From Pseudomonas zanjanensis (GTDB lineage Bacteria; Pseudomonadota; Gammaproteobacteria; Pseudomonadales; Pseudomonadaceae), in assembly GCF_014268745.2 (NCBI RefSeq), contig NZ_JABWRB020000003.1:372001-436000 (forward strand): DNA of 64,000 nt, read 5' to 3'. Each line of letters opens with the position of its first letter. The stretch's first letter is position 1. This document shows positions 15,415 through 27,700 of the stretch, piece after piece. The notes under the pieces are model-generated. The model was not told where the DNA came from, did no database searches, and saw only the letters and a list, made by a program, of their open reading frames with translations. The position numbers were made by a program, and so were the translations under genes.

Positions 15415-17361
15415 ATGTCCTTGTTCAAACAGCTGTTGATCGCTATCTGTCTGTTCCTGGTGGTTGCCTTCAGCGGCAGCTTCATGGTCAGCCTGGAAAG
15501 CTCGCGGGCCCAATATGTCAACCAGTTGCGCTCCCACGCCCAGGACGCGGCCACGGCGCTGGCGCTGTCGTTGACGCCGAACATCGACGACCCGGCGATG
15601 GTGGAATTGATGGTCAGCTCGATCTTCGACAGCGGCTACTACGCCAGCATCCGCGTGGTCGACGTGGCCACCGACAAGACCCTGGTCGAGCGCACCGGTA
15701 CACCGGACGCCGGCAGCGTGCCGCAATGGTTCGTCAAGCTGATCGGCCTGGAACCGGCCGGTGGCGATGCCATCGTCAGCCGCGGCTGGGAGCAGGCAGC
15801 GCGGGTCGAAGTGGTCAGCCACCCGATGTTCGCCCTCGCCAAGCTGTGGCAGAGCGCGTTGGGCAGCCTGGGCTGGCTGTTGCTGTGCGGCGCCGTGAGC
15901 GCGGTGCTGGGGGCCTTGCTGCTGCGTCGCCAGCTCAAGCCGCTGGACTACATGGTGCATCAGTCCCACGCCATTGCCCGTCGTGAATTCCTGAGCCTGC
16001 CGGAGCTGCCGCGCACGCCTGAACTGCGTCGGGTAGTGCAGGCGATGAACCAGATGGTCGAGAAGCTCAAGGCGCTGTTCCAGGAACAGGCCGAGCGCAG
16101 CGAGAAACTGCGGGTCGAGTCCTACCAGGACAACCTCACGGGCCTGGCCAACCGGCGTTATTTCGAAATGCAGCTCAATGCCCGGGTGAGCAACCCGGAG
16201 CAGGCCAGTTCCGGTTACCTGCTGCTGTTGCGGGTCAAGGACCTGGCCGGTTTGAACCAGCGGCTGGGCGGCCAGCGTACCGATCAGTTGCTCAAGGCCG
16301 TGGGCGAGCAATTGCAGCGTGAGTGCGCCCGCTACCCGGAAACCCACAACCTGGTCACGCGTATTCGCGGCGGCGAGTTCGCGGTGCTGGCCCCGGGGCT
16401 GGTGCGTGAGGAAGCGCTGCAATTGGCGCAGAACCTCGAGGCCGCGTTGGCGAGCTTGCACGCCACCGGCGCGACTGACGTGGCCTCGGTGGCCTCCATC
16501 GGGCTGGCGCCGTTCGTCCATGGCGACTCGCCGCAAGCGGTGCTGCAGCTCGGCGACCAGGCCCTGGCCCAGGCCGAAAGCCAGGGCGAACCGGGTTGGG
16601 CCTGCCTGGATCACAGTGCCTCGGCCAGTGTCGGCGATGATCACCACGCCTGGCACACGCTGCTCGACCAGGCCTTGAGTCATCAGCGCTTCGAGTTGTA
16701 CTTCCAGCCGGTGGTGGCGGCCCAGGACACTCAGGTAGTGCTGCATTACAAGGTGTTGTCGCGGCTGTTGGACGAGCAGGGCCAGACGATCCCCGCCGGG
16801 CGTTTCCTGCCGTGGTTGGAGCGCTTCGGCTGGACTGCGCGGCTGGACCGCTTGATGCTTGAACAGGTGCTCAAGCAGATGGCTGGGCATGAGCAGTCCT
16901 TGGCGTTGAACCTGTCCTCCGCCACGCTTGCCGATCCGCAGGCGTTGAACAAGGTCTTTGAAATCCTGCGGGCGCATTCCAACCTTGGGTCGCGCCTGAC
17001 CCTGGAGATTGGTGAAGAGCAACTGCCGGAGCAAGCGGTGCTGGAGCAATTGACCCGGCAGTTGCGCGAGCTTGGTTTCTCCTTGAGCCTGCAGCGTTTT
17101 GGTGGGCGGTTCAGCATGATTGGCAACTTGTCGCGGTTGGGGTTGGCTTATCTGAAGATTGATGGCAGCTACATTCGCGCGATTGATCAGGAAAGTGACA
17201 AGCGCCTGTTTATCGAAGCGATACAGCGTGCTGCTCACAGTATCGACTTGCCGTTGATTGCTGAGCGGGTTGAGACGGAGGGGGAGTTGGCGGTGATTCG
17301 GGAGATGGGGTTGTTTGGGGTTCAGGGGCAGTTAGTGGGTGAGCCTAAGCGTTGGGGGTGA
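15415..17361 (+). CDS. lapD: inner-membrane c-di-GMP receptor LapD
   Basis: A 648-residue receptor. Membrane segment 1 is at about 5-25, a periplasmic PAS-like output domain at about 26-150 (the LapG-binding part), and membrane segment 2 at about 155-173. HAMP and an S-helix follow (about 174-235), then a GGDEF-like domain (DNLTGLANRR) and an EAL-like domain. The catalytic signatures are degenerate: RGGEF replaces GGDEF and KVLSRL replaces the EAL motif. It should therefore bind c-di-GMP without making or degrading it. When bound, LapD sequesters LapG and keeps LapA on the surface. The start MSLFKQLLIAICLF is supported by spacing to lapG. Confidence 0.95.
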   Translation: MSLFKQLLIAICLFLVVAFSGSFMVSLESSRAQYVNQLRSHAQDAATALALSLTPNIDDPAMVELMVSSIFDSGYYASIRVVDVATDKTLVERTGTPDAGSVPQWFVKLIGLEPAGGDAIVSRGWEQAARVEVVSHPMFALAKLWQSALGSLGWLLLCGAVSAVLGALLLRRQLKPLDYMVHQSHAIARREFLSLPELPRTPELRRVVQAMNQMVEKLKALFQEQAERSEKLRVESYQDNLTGLANRRYFEMQLNARVSNPEQASSGYLLLLRVKDLAGLNQRLGGQRTDQLLKAVGEQLQRECARYPETHNLVTRIRGGEFAVLAPGLVREEALQLAQNLEAALASLHATGATDVASVASIGLAPFVHGDSPQAVLQLGDQALAQAESQGEPGWACLDHSASASVGDDHHAWHTLLDQALSHQRFELYFQPVVAAQDTQVVLHYKVLSRLLDEQGQTIPAGRFLPWLERFGWTARLDRLMLEQVLKQMAGHEQSLALNLSSATLADPQALNKVFEILRAHSNLGSRLTLEIGEEQLPEQAVLEQLTRQLRELGFSLSLQRFGGRFSMIGNLSRLGLAYLKIDGSYIRAIDQESDKRLFIEAIQRAAHSIDLPLIAERVETEGELAVIREMGLFGVQGQLVGEPKRWG

Positions 17362-17433
17362 GGCGGGTTGTGTCCTTTTGACCGCGTATATCCATTCCTG
17401 CGATAACGACCACATAGGGTTCCGGGTATGACT

Positions 17434-17480
17434 CACCCACATGGGTTACATATCAGTTCACGCACATAGGTAACAGTTTT
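17434..17480. repeat. paired CACATGGGTTACA / CACATAGGTAACA direct repeat
   Basis: Two 13-bp imperfect direct copies at about 17438-17450 and 17463-17475. They resemble the multiple terminal repeats of some insertion sequences. No transposase reading frame accompanies them, so if real this is only a remnant. Confidence 0.3.
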
Positions 17481-17493
17481 TAACTGGCAGGGC

Positions 17494-18168
17494 CAGTTTG
17501 CGGTGATGTTGGATACCCACACGATATTGGGAACCGCACGGTCCTGTGGCGAGAGAGCTTGCTCCCGCTGGGTCGCGCAGCGGCCCCAAAAAAGCGATGA
17601 GCGCTACGCACTCAAGCGGGAGCAAGCTCCCTCGCCACAAAAGCTTTCCCAGCCATCACGGCACAGATTGATCCACGGTAAACACTGTGGGAACGAGCTT
17701 GCTCACGCATTAGTGCAAGCAGACCCACCGCCATCGCGAGCAAGCTCGGCTCCCACAGGATCGGCGGTGGACATTGATCTTATAAATGACCAAAACCTGT
17801 GTGGGAGCGAGCCTGCTCGCGATGGCGGAGGGTCAGTTTGCGGTGATGTTGGATACCCACACGATATTGGGAACCGCACGGTCCTGTGGCGAGGGAGCTT
17901 GCTCCCGCTGGGTCGCGCAGCGGCCCCAAAAAAAACGATGAGCGCTGCGCACTCAAGCGGGAGCAAGCTCCCTCGCCACAAAAGCTTTCCCAGCCATCAC
18001 GGTACAGATTGATCCACGGTAAACACGGTGGGAACGAGCTTGCTCACGCATTAGTGCAAGCAGACCTACCGCCATCGCGAGCAAGCTCGGCTCCCACAGG
18101 ATCGGCGGTGGACATTGATCTTATAAATGACCAAAACCTGTGTGGGAGCGAGCCTGCTCGCGATGGCG
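17494..18168. repeat. tandem duplication of a REP-bearing 335-bp segment
   Basis: Positions 17494-17827 and 17834-18168 are almost identical; both begin CAGTTTGCGGTGATGTTGG. They differ by a few substitutions and a small indel in an A-run (17588 versus 17928 area). Each copy contains one GTGGCGAGRGAGCTTGCTCC BIME and one pair of GTGGGAGCGAGCCTGCTCGCGA-type REPs. The near-identity implies a recent duplication. The 870-bp spacer between lapD and the next gene holds nothing else recognisable. Confidence 0.92.
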
Positions 18169-18232
18169 TCCGCCCAGACAACCCAAAACCCTCGCCACAG
18201 GTGCTGTGTACTGCCTGGAACGACGTGGCAGG

Positions 18233-18571
18233 TTAGATCAACCCCTTCTCATCATCATCGATCAACCGACTCAACCCGCCCAAGGCTTCACGGGCCTGGT
18301 TGCGATCCATCAACTTGGCCTGGGCCGCCGGTGGCAGATCGGTGACGCGGATGACGCCCTTGCTGGTCAGCACCTGGATCAAGTCATCGAGCACCCGAAT
18401 CATTTCCAGGTCGCTTTGCTTGAGTTGCTTGAGGCTGTTTTCCACCGCCTGGTTGGCGAACCAGTCCTGGATCTCGTGGTTGTCGGCCGGCAAGGTCTCG
18501 GTGGCCTCGGCGTAGGCGGTGGCTTCTACGCGCACCAGCAGGCCTTGTGCATCGCGTTGCACATAAAACAT
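18233..18571 (-). CDS. conserved hypothetical protein next to lapA
   Basis: 112 residues, soluble and acidic. It begins MFYVQRDAQGLLVRVEATAYAEATE. A probable helical region (WFANQAVENSLKQLKQSDLEMIRVLDDLIQVLTSKGVI) is followed by a short C-terminal helix. The start is supported by GAGGG about 8 bp upstream. Homologues in Pseudomonas have been labelled 'tryptophan synthase subunit beta-like', but there is no resemblance to the TrpB catalytic core, so the name should not be taken as function. It lies between lapD and lapA, on the lapA strand and 182 bp downstream of lapA's stop. Confidence 0.8.
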   Translation of the reverse strand: MFYVQRDAQGLLVRVEATAYAEATETLPADNHEIQDWFANQAVENSLKQLKQSDLEMIRVLDDLIQVLTSKGVIRVTDLPPAAQAKLMDRNQAREALGGLSRLIDDDEKGLI

Positions 18572-18646
18572 CGGGCATCCCTCATGTATGAAGCGGCGTC
18601 ATGCTGGGCAGCATAGGCCAACTTGGGGGGGAGTATGAACACTTAT

Positions 18647-18744
18647 CCCGTGGCGAGGGAGCTTGCTCCCGCTTGAGTGCGCAGCAGCCCTAAAAAAACA
18701 GGGGCGCTCCGCGCCCCAGCGGGAGCAAGCTCCCTCGCCACGGG
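18647..18744. repeat. long REP palindrome at the lapA 3' end
   Basis: CCCGTGGCGAGGGAGCTTGC on the left matches its complement ending at 18744, with inner arms GCGCTCCGCGCCCC. It begins 9 bp after the lapA stop, so it will form a strong hairpin in the lapA mRNA tail and may serve as its terminator or stabiliser. Confidence 0.85.
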
Positions 18745-18752
18745 TGTCAGCT

Positions 18753-21700
18753 TCAGCTGTTGTTGTGATCGATCTTGATGGTCGGGTCGCTGCCGGCGAT
18801 CAGCGTGTTCAGGTTCATGTTCGACCAGTTGTTGCCCTCAAGCTTGATCGTCACGTCCGGCGTCGCCGCACCGTTGGCCGCATTGAACTGGCCGGTGGTG
18901 CTGACTTGCAGGGATGACACGCCATCGACCGTGCTGATTTTCAGGAAGTGGTCGATGGTGCTGCCGGTTTCGCCCTGCAACAGGTCCCGCAGGTCAATCC
19001 GGTCACCGTCGGCGACCTTGAAGTCCTTGATCACATCATTGCCGGTGTCGCCGGACTTCCAGACAAAGGTATCGCCCCCCAGGCCACCGATCAGGGTGTC
19101 ATTGCCCTGGCCGCCGATCAGAGTGTCGTTACCCGTGCCACCCAACAGGATGTCGTTGCCCTTGCCACCGTTGAGCGTGTCGTTGCCGCCCTGGCCGAAG
19201 ATGATGTCGTTGCCGGCGCCGCCCAGCAGGGTGTCGTTGCCATCGTGGGCACCGGACACATCGAACGCGGTGTAGTGCTCGGTGATGTACTGGTGCACAT
19301 TGCTGGTGCTGACCTTGCTGGCGTCCACGCCGCTCTGTTTGGCGACGAAGGCCTGGATGGCCTGGTAGCCCTCACCCGCAACACCATTGAAGCTCACCAG
19401 GTCGCCGAACAGGATGTCGTTGCCTTCGCCTCCGTTGACCGTATCGGCGCCCGGCAGGGTCGCTTCGGTGTGGCCGATGATGGAGTTGGCCAGGTTGCTC
19501 GGGTCGATGTTGGTTTGCGGCTTGCCATCCGAGTCGTAGGGGGCGAGATCGGACAGGGTGACGCCGTTGTTCAGGCCGATGGCTTCAACGCTACTCAGAC
19601 CTTTGAGCAGCGTGAAGCTGGCCGTTGAGCCGTCTGCTGCCGAGGAGTCGCCCCACCAGCCGCCGGCCTGGTTGGAGAACTCGAACGTGCCATTACCCTC
19701 GGCATGCACCGTGCCGACGTAATTTTCGTTCCAATTCTTGCCGTTCTTGATGGACAGGTACATGTCCCCATTTTCTTCGATGATGAATTTGTGTGTGCTG
19801 TCGATCGTCTGGGTGTAGTACTTGCCGACGGTGTAGTTGGCCGCGCTCAGGACGTCGTCGAGCTTGACGGTGCCGTACAACACTGGGTTCGGCTGTTCGC
19901 CGGACTGGTAGCGCGTTGGCTCACCGTCGGTGATGAAATACGTCAGGTTCTTCGCCCCGGTATTGCTCAGGGCCTGGGTGCTGTTGAAGAAGTTTGCGGT
20001 GGTCTTGAACACGTCTTCATAGTTGGTATTGCCGCCGGACACCATCGAGTCGAGCACGTTCTTGAGCAGTGTCAGCGCGTTCGGATCGTTGAGGTTGACC
20101 GCAACGTTTTTGTTGACCTGGTTATCGAAGTCCGCCAGGAAAATGTTCACAGTCCCTGAGTTGCTGCCCAGGCTCTGCTTGAGAGTGTTGAACACTTGGG
20201 TCAACGAGTTCTTCGCGGCGGCGACGGACGAGTCGCTCATGCTGCCGGAGCTGTCGACCATGAAGGCGATGTTGTAGTTGACCCCTGGCACGACGGTCAG
20301 CCCACCGATGTCGGCGACCACGATGTCGTTGCCGTCGGTGCCGGTGACGTTGTCGCTGCCGGACGTGGCGGTGACCGCGTTGTAGGTGGCCGGGTACACG
20401 GTGACAGGAATCTGCGCCGTGCTGACCGCCGAGCCGCCAAGGGCTTCGGTGGACGTCGAGGTTACGGTCAGGTTGAACTGGCCGTGGTAGTAGGTCGGTG
20501 GGGTCAGGGTGAGGCTGCCCAGGTTCCAGCCGGTGACCGAGGCTTCGCCGTTGCTGCCCACGGTCGCGGTATGGCCGGCGCCGTCGGTCAGTACGCTGCC
20601 TTCCGGAATGCCACCGATCTTCACGCTCAGGCTTTCGGAACCGTCGGTGTCGGTCAGGGCGGTGGTGATCTTCGACAGGTGCACGCTGGTGCCTTCGGCG
20701 CCTTCGTTGAGCTTGAAGCCGTCGTAGTAGCCTTCGCCGTTGGTGCCGTGCAGGTCGGAGACGGTCACGCCCGCGTTCGCCAGGTCGGTCACACCGGTGT
20801 AGAGCGGCACGCCGGCATTGCTCAGGTCCACTGGCGTGCTGCCGTTGACCGACAGGTTCACGTCGTAGCTGCCCGGGCCGGTCTGGTTGTGGTGGTAGAT
20901 GTCCAGGGTGTAGTAGCCGCTGGTGGTCGGCGTGAACGAACCGTTCAACTGACCGCCCGCACCCCACGTGGTTGCCGCGGCGGTCTTGCCACCGATGGTC
21001 ACCAGCAGGCTGTCATCGCCCGTGCCGCTGAAGGTGTAGGTCTTGCCGGCCTCGAGGAAAATCAGCCCTGAAGTTTTCGACGCGGTGCCCGGATTGACGT
21101 TGCCGTCGTTCTGAACGTTGCTCACATTGGTGCTGCTGTTCGGCGTGCTGGCGGCATCGATCACCGACTTGAGCGTGCCGGACGGCGCGCCGCTGCCATC
21201 GGTGCCCAGGCCCGACAGGCCGGTCCAGACTTCCTTGATCAAACCGGTGGAGGTCACGTTGTTGCCGGCCACGTTGAGGCTCGGTGCGTCGGCGACCGGC
21301 GTGATGTCGATCTTCACGGTGCCGGTATTGCCCAGCGTCTGGCCGTCGGTTGGCTGGAAGCTGATTTGCGCGTAGTCGGCCTTTTGATTGCCCACGCCGG
21401 CCGGGTTGCCGTTGGCACCGGATTCGTTGGCATCGGGGGTGAAGCGCAGCTTGCCAGCGTCGATGTCCGCCTTGGTGAAGGTCTGGTTGTTGGCCACGTC
21501 CTTCCAGGTTGCGCCGTCCAGGTACTGCAACTTGCCGTCACCCGGCAGCCCGGTGATTTTCACACCTTGGCTGGCGGCGGCGCTGTCCACGTCGCTGATG
21601 CCGAACGTCGACCAGCCGAGGACCAGTGAAGTGTCTTCGGTACCGGTCACCGCGCCACCGGTGGCTACGGGTGCGTCGTTGACCCCGACCACGTTCACGG

Positions 21701-24700
21701 TGGTGGTCGCCGTGTTGGAATAACTCGTGCCGTCGGTCACCGTCACAGTGATGACGCGCGGTACGGTGCTCGGATCTTCGCTGTTGTTGATGAAGCTGAT
21801 GTTCTTGATCTGCTGCATGTAGTCGGCCAGCGTTGCATTGCCTGTCAGCGTCAGGACAACTTTGCCGTCGGTGCTGTTGGCGTTGATGCTGATGCCGTTG
21901 ACGCTATTGCCCAGGTTCAGATGATCGCCAGGCTGACGGTTGGTCAGCACGATGGTGGCGCCGGTCAGCATGGTGCTGTCCGGGTCGGTGATCTTCAGGT
22001 CGGTGTCGCCAATCGACACGCCCGGGCCGGTGGTGCCTTCGGTAAAGGTCACCTGGTAATCGGCACCGGTCTTGCCGCTGGAGTTGTTGGCGTCCAGGTC
22101 GAGTACCGGCGGTGCATCGTTGTCGATGATCGAGGTGCTGACGCTGCCATTGGTGCCGCTGACCGCCAGGTGCTCGAAGTTGCCACCGGTGGCCGAGTCG
22201 ATCCTGACCACGAAGTTTTCGGTGCCTTCGGTGATCTTGTCATCCAGCGTCGCCACGTTGAAGGTCGCGCTGGTGGCGTTGGCCGGGATCTTCACGGTGT
22301 AGACACCGGTGAAGTCCGTGCCGTCGGCGGCGGTGCCGCTGTAGACGATCTTGAGCGTCACTTCGGTTTGCGCCGGGTTCGTCAGGCTGACGGTGTATGT
22401 CGCTGCTTGGCCTTCGGTGACCGATGTGCTGCCGGTGATGCTGACGCTGGTGTTGTCGACAGTGTCGCCCACGGCCGTCGACGCGCCGGTCTTATCGACT
22501 GCGATGGCTTCGAGGTTGCCGCCGGAGGCCGATTTGATCGTCTCGGAGATGGACGGCGCGCCGGTGTAGACATCGTTGCCAACGGCTACGTCCAAGATGC
22601 CCGAGCTTGCGCCAGCGGCGATGGTGATGGTCTTGCCGCTGTCGAGCGTGACTGTCACCGGACCGTTCTGTGCGGTGACGGGTTTGCCGTCAGGGCCGGT
22701 CAGGGTGGCGGTGTAGGTGATCGTGCCGTTTTCATTGACAGTCGGTGTGGCGGTCAACGTCACGGTGGTGGTGTCGTTGACGTCGCTGACCACGGTGCTG
22801 ACTGGCGCGGTGTTTGGAGCGATGGCTTCGAGGTTGCCGCCGGATGCATCTTTGATCGACTCGGTGACGGTGGTTGGGCCTTGGTACACATCGTTGCCGA
22901 CCGCCACGTCCAAGATGCCCGAACTTGCGCCGGCTGCGATGGTGATGGTTTTGCCGCTTTCCAACGTCACGGTGACCGGACCGTTTTGCGCGTTGACGGG
23001 TTTGCCGTCGGCACCGGTCAGGGTGGCGGTGTAAGTGATGGTGCCGTTTTCGTTCACGGTTGGTGTGGCGGTCAACGTCACGGTGGTGGTGTCGTTGACA
23101 TCGCTAACCACAGTGCTAACTGGCGTGGTGTTTGGAGCGATGGCTTCCAGGTTACCGCCCGATGCCGAGGCAATCGATTCGGTGACGGTGGTCGGACCTT
23201 GGTAAACGTCGTTACCCACAGCGACATCGAGCGTGCCCGAGCTTGCACCGGCGGCGATGGTGATGGTCTTGCCGCTTTCCAACGTCACGGTGACCGGACC
23301 GTTTTGCGCAGTAACAGGCTTGCCATCGGCACCGGTCAGGGTGGCGGTGTAGGTGATGGTGCCGTTTTCGTTCACGGTCGGCGTAGCGGTCAACGTCACG
23401 GTGGTGGTGTCGTTGACATCGCTAACCACAGTGCTAACTGGCGTGGTGTTTGGAGCGATGGCTTCCAGGTTACCGCCCGATGCCGAGTCAATCGATTCGG
23501 TGACGGTGGTCGGACCTTGGTAAACGTCGTTACCCACAGCGACATCGAGCGTGCCCGAGCTTGCACCGGCGGCGATGGTGATGGTCTTGCCGCTTTCCAA
23601 CGTCACGGTGACCGGACCGTTTTGCGTGGTGACGGGTTTGCCATCGGCACCGGTCAGGGTGGCGGTGTAAGTGATGGTGCCGTTTTCGTTCACGGTCGGC
23701 GTGGCGGTCAACGTCACGGTGGTGGTGTCGTCAACATCGCTAACGACAGTGCTGACTGGCGCGGTGTTAGGCGCGATGGCTTCCAGGTTACCGCCCGATG
23801 CCGAGTCAATCGATTCGGTGACGGTGGTCGGACCTTGGTAAACGTCGTTACCCACAGCGACATCGAGCGTGCCCGAGCTTGCACCGGCGGCGATGGTGAT
23901 GGTTTTGCCGCTTTCCAGCGTCACGGTGACCGGACCATTTTGCGCCGTGACGGGTTTGCCATCGGCGCCGGTCAGGGTCGCGGTGTAAGTGATGGTGCCG
24001 TTTTCGTTCACGGTTGGTGTGGCGGTCAACGTCACGGTGGTGGTGTCATCGACATCACTGACCACGGTGCTGACCGGAGTCGTGTTCGGAGCGATAGCTT
24101 CGAGGTTGCCGCCAGTGGCGGTACTGATGCTTTCGGTGACGGTGGTCGGACCTTGATAAACGTCGTTTCCGACAGCGACATCCAACGCACCCGAGCTAGC
24201 GCCGGCGGCGATGGTGATGGTCTTGCCGCTTTCCAACGTCACTGTGACCGGACCGTTTTGCGCGGTGACGGGTTTGCCGTCGGCACCGGTCAGGGTGGCG
24301 GTGTAAGTGATGGTGCCGTTTTCGTTCACGGTTGGTGTGGCGGTCAACGTCACGGTAGTGGTGTCGTTGACATCGCTGACCACAGTGCTAACTGGCGTGG
24401 TGTTTGGAGCGATGGCTTCCAGGTTACCGCCCGATGCCGAGTCAATCGATTCGGTGACGGTGGTTGGGCCTTGGTACACATCGTTGCCAACCGCGACATC
24501 CAACGCACCCGAGCTAGCGCCCGCTGCAATGGTGATGGTTTTGCCGCTTTCCAGCGTCACGGTGACCGGACCATTTTGCGCCGTGACGGGTTTGCCATCG
24601 GCGCCGGTCAGGGTCGCGGTGTAAGTGATGGTGCCGTTTTCGTTCACGGTTGGTGTGGCGGTCAACGTCACGGTGGTGGTGTCGTTGACATCGCTGACCA

Positions 24701-27700
24701 CGGTGCTGACTGGCGCGGTGTTCGGGGCAATGGCTTCGAGGTTGCCACCGGATGCATCTTTGATTGACTCAGTGACGGTCGTCGGACCTTGGTACACGTC
24801 GTTGCCGACCGCCACGTCCAATTCGCCTGAGCTTGCGCCGGCGGCGATGGTGATGGTCTTGCCGCTTTCCAACGTCACTGTGACCGGACCGTTTTGCGCG
24901 GTGACGGGTTTGCCGTCGGCACCGGTCAGGGTGGCGGTATAGGTGATCGTGCCGTTTTCGTTCACGGTTGGTGTGGCGGTCAACGTCACGGTGGTGGTGT
25001 CGTTGACATCGCTGACCACGGTGCTAACCGGAGCGGTGTTAGGCGCGATGGCTTCGAGGTTGCCGCCGGATGCATCTTTGATCGACTCAGTGACGGTGGT
25101 TGGGCCTTGGTACACATCGTTGCCAACGGCTACATCCAACGCACCCGAGCTTGCGCCCGCTGCAATGGTGATGGTCTTGCCGCTTTCCAACGTCACGGTC
25201 ACCGGACCGTTTTGCGCAGTAACAGGCTTGCCATCGGCGCCGGTCAGGGTCGCGGTGTAAGTGATGGTGCCGTTTTCGTTCACGGTTGGTGTGGCGGTCA
25301 ACGTCACGGTGGTGGTGTCGTTGACATCGCTGACCACGGTGCTAACTGGCGTGGTGTTTGGAGCGATGGCTTCCAGGTTACCGCCTGATGCCGAGTCAAT
25401 CGATTCGGTGACGGTCGTTGGACCTTGATAAACGTCGTTACCCACAGCGATATCGAGCGTACCCGAGCTAGCGCCGGCGGCGATGGTGATGGTCTTGCCG
25501 CTTTCCAACGTCACTGTGACCGGACCGTTTTGCGCGGTGACGGGTTTGCCGTCGGCACCGGTCAGGGTGGCGGTGTAAGTGATGGTGCCGTTTTCGTTCA
25601 CGGTTGGTGTGGCGGTCAACGTCACGGTAGTGGTGTCGTTGACATCGCTGACCACAGTGCTAACTGGCGTGGTGTTTGGCGCGATGGCTTCCAGGTTACC
25701 GCCCGATGCCGAGTCAATCGATTCGGTGACGGTGGTTGGGCCTTGGTACACATCGTTGCCAACCGCGACATCCAACGCACCCGAGCTAGCGCCCGCTGCA
25801 ATGGTGATGGTTTTGCCGCTTTCCAGCGTCACGGTGACCGGACCGTTTTGTGCGGTGACGGGTTTGCCATCGGCGCCGGTCAGGGTCGCGGTGTAAGTGA
25901 TGGTGCCGTTTTCGTTCACGGTTGGTGTGGCGGTCAACGTCACGGTGGTGGTGTCGTTGACATCGCTGACCACGGTGCTGACTGGCGTGGTGTTTGGAGC
26001 GATGGCTTCCAGGTTACCGCCCGATGCCGAGTCAATCGATTCGGTGACGGTCGTTGGACCTTGATAAACGTCGTTACCCACAGCGACATCGAGCGTACCC
26101 GAACTTGCACCGGCGCCGATGGTGATGGTTTTACCGCTTTCCAACGTCACGGTGACCGGACCGTTTTGCGCGGTGACGGGTTTGCCGTCGGCACCGGTCA
26201 GGGTGGCGGTATAAGTGATGGTTCCGTTTTCATTCACGGTTGGTGTGGCGGTCAACGTCACGGTGGTGGTGTCGTTGACATCGCTGACCACGGTGCTGAC
26301 TGGCGCGGTGTTCGGGGCAATGGCTTCGAGGTTGCCACCGGATGCATCTTTGATTGACTCAGTGACGGTCGTCGGACCTTGGTACACGTCGTTGCCGACC
26401 GCCACGTCCAATTCGCCCGAGCTTGCGCCGGCAACGATGGTGATGGTCTTGCCGCTTTCCAACGTCACGGTGACCGGACCGTTTTGTGCGGTGACGGGTT
26501 TGCCGTCTGCACCGGTCAGGGTGGCGGTGTAGGTGATGGTGCCGTTTTCGTTCACGGTCGGCGTAGCAGTCAACGTCACGGTGGTGGTGTCGTCAACATC
26601 GCTAACGACAGTGCTGACTGGCGCGGTGTTAGGCGCGATGGCTTCCAGGTTACCGCCCGATGCCGAGTCAATCGATTCGGTGACGGTGGTCGGACCTTGG
26701 TAAACGTCGTTACCCACAGCGACATCGAGCGTGCCCGAGCTTGCACCGGCGGCGATGGTGATGGTCTTGCCGCTTTCCAACGTCACTGTGACCGGACCGT
26801 TTTGCGCGGTGACGGGTTTGCCGTCGGCACCGGTCAGGGTGGCGGTATAGGTGATCGTGCCGTTTTCGTTCACGGTTGGTGTGGCGGTCAACGTCACGGT
26901 GGTGGTGTCGTTGACATCGCTGACCACGGTGCTAACCGGAGCGGTGTTAGGCGCGATGGCTTCGAGGTTGCCGCCGGATGCATCTTTGATCGACTCAGTG
27001 ACGGTGGTTGGGCCTTGGTACACATCGTTGCCAACGGCTACATCCAACGCACCCGAGCTTGCGCCCGCTGCAATGGTGATGGTCTTGCCGCTTTCCAACG
27101 TCACGGTCACCGGACCGTTTTGTGCGGTAACGGGTTTGCCGTCGGCGCCGGTCAGGGTCGCGGTGTAAGTGATGGTGCCGTTTTCGTTCACGGTTGGTGT
27201 GGCGGTCAACGTCACGGTAGTGGTGTCGTTGACATCGCTGACCACAGTGCTGACTGGCGCGGTGTTTGGAGCAATGGCTTCGAGGTTACCGCCCGATGCC
27301 GAGGCAATCGATTCGGTGACGGTAGTTGGGCCTTGGTACACGTCGTTTCCGACCGCGACATCCAACGCCCCCGAACTTGCGCCGGCTGCAATAGTGATCG
27401 TCTTGCCGCTGTCGAGCGTGACCGTCACCGGACCGTTCTGCGCGGTGACCGGATTGCCATTGGCATCGGTCAGGGTCGCGGTGTAAGTGATGGTTCCGTT
27501 TTCATTCACGGTTGGTGTAGCAGTCAACGTCACGGTAGTAGTGTCTACCGAGTCGGTAATCGTAGTGACCGCAGGCACAGTGCTCGGCACAAGATTTTCG
27601 AAGTTGCCGCCGGTTGCGCCGGTGATGGTGGTGCTGACGGTACTGCCGTTGTTGTAGACGTCGTTGGCGGGTGTATCCACGGCGACGGTGCCGGTGGTCG

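Noticed and set aside
18233..18571. Annotation as tryptophan synthase beta subunit.
   Set aside because: At 112 residues with no PLP-lysine motif or TrpB core it cannot be that enzyme; kept as hypothetical.
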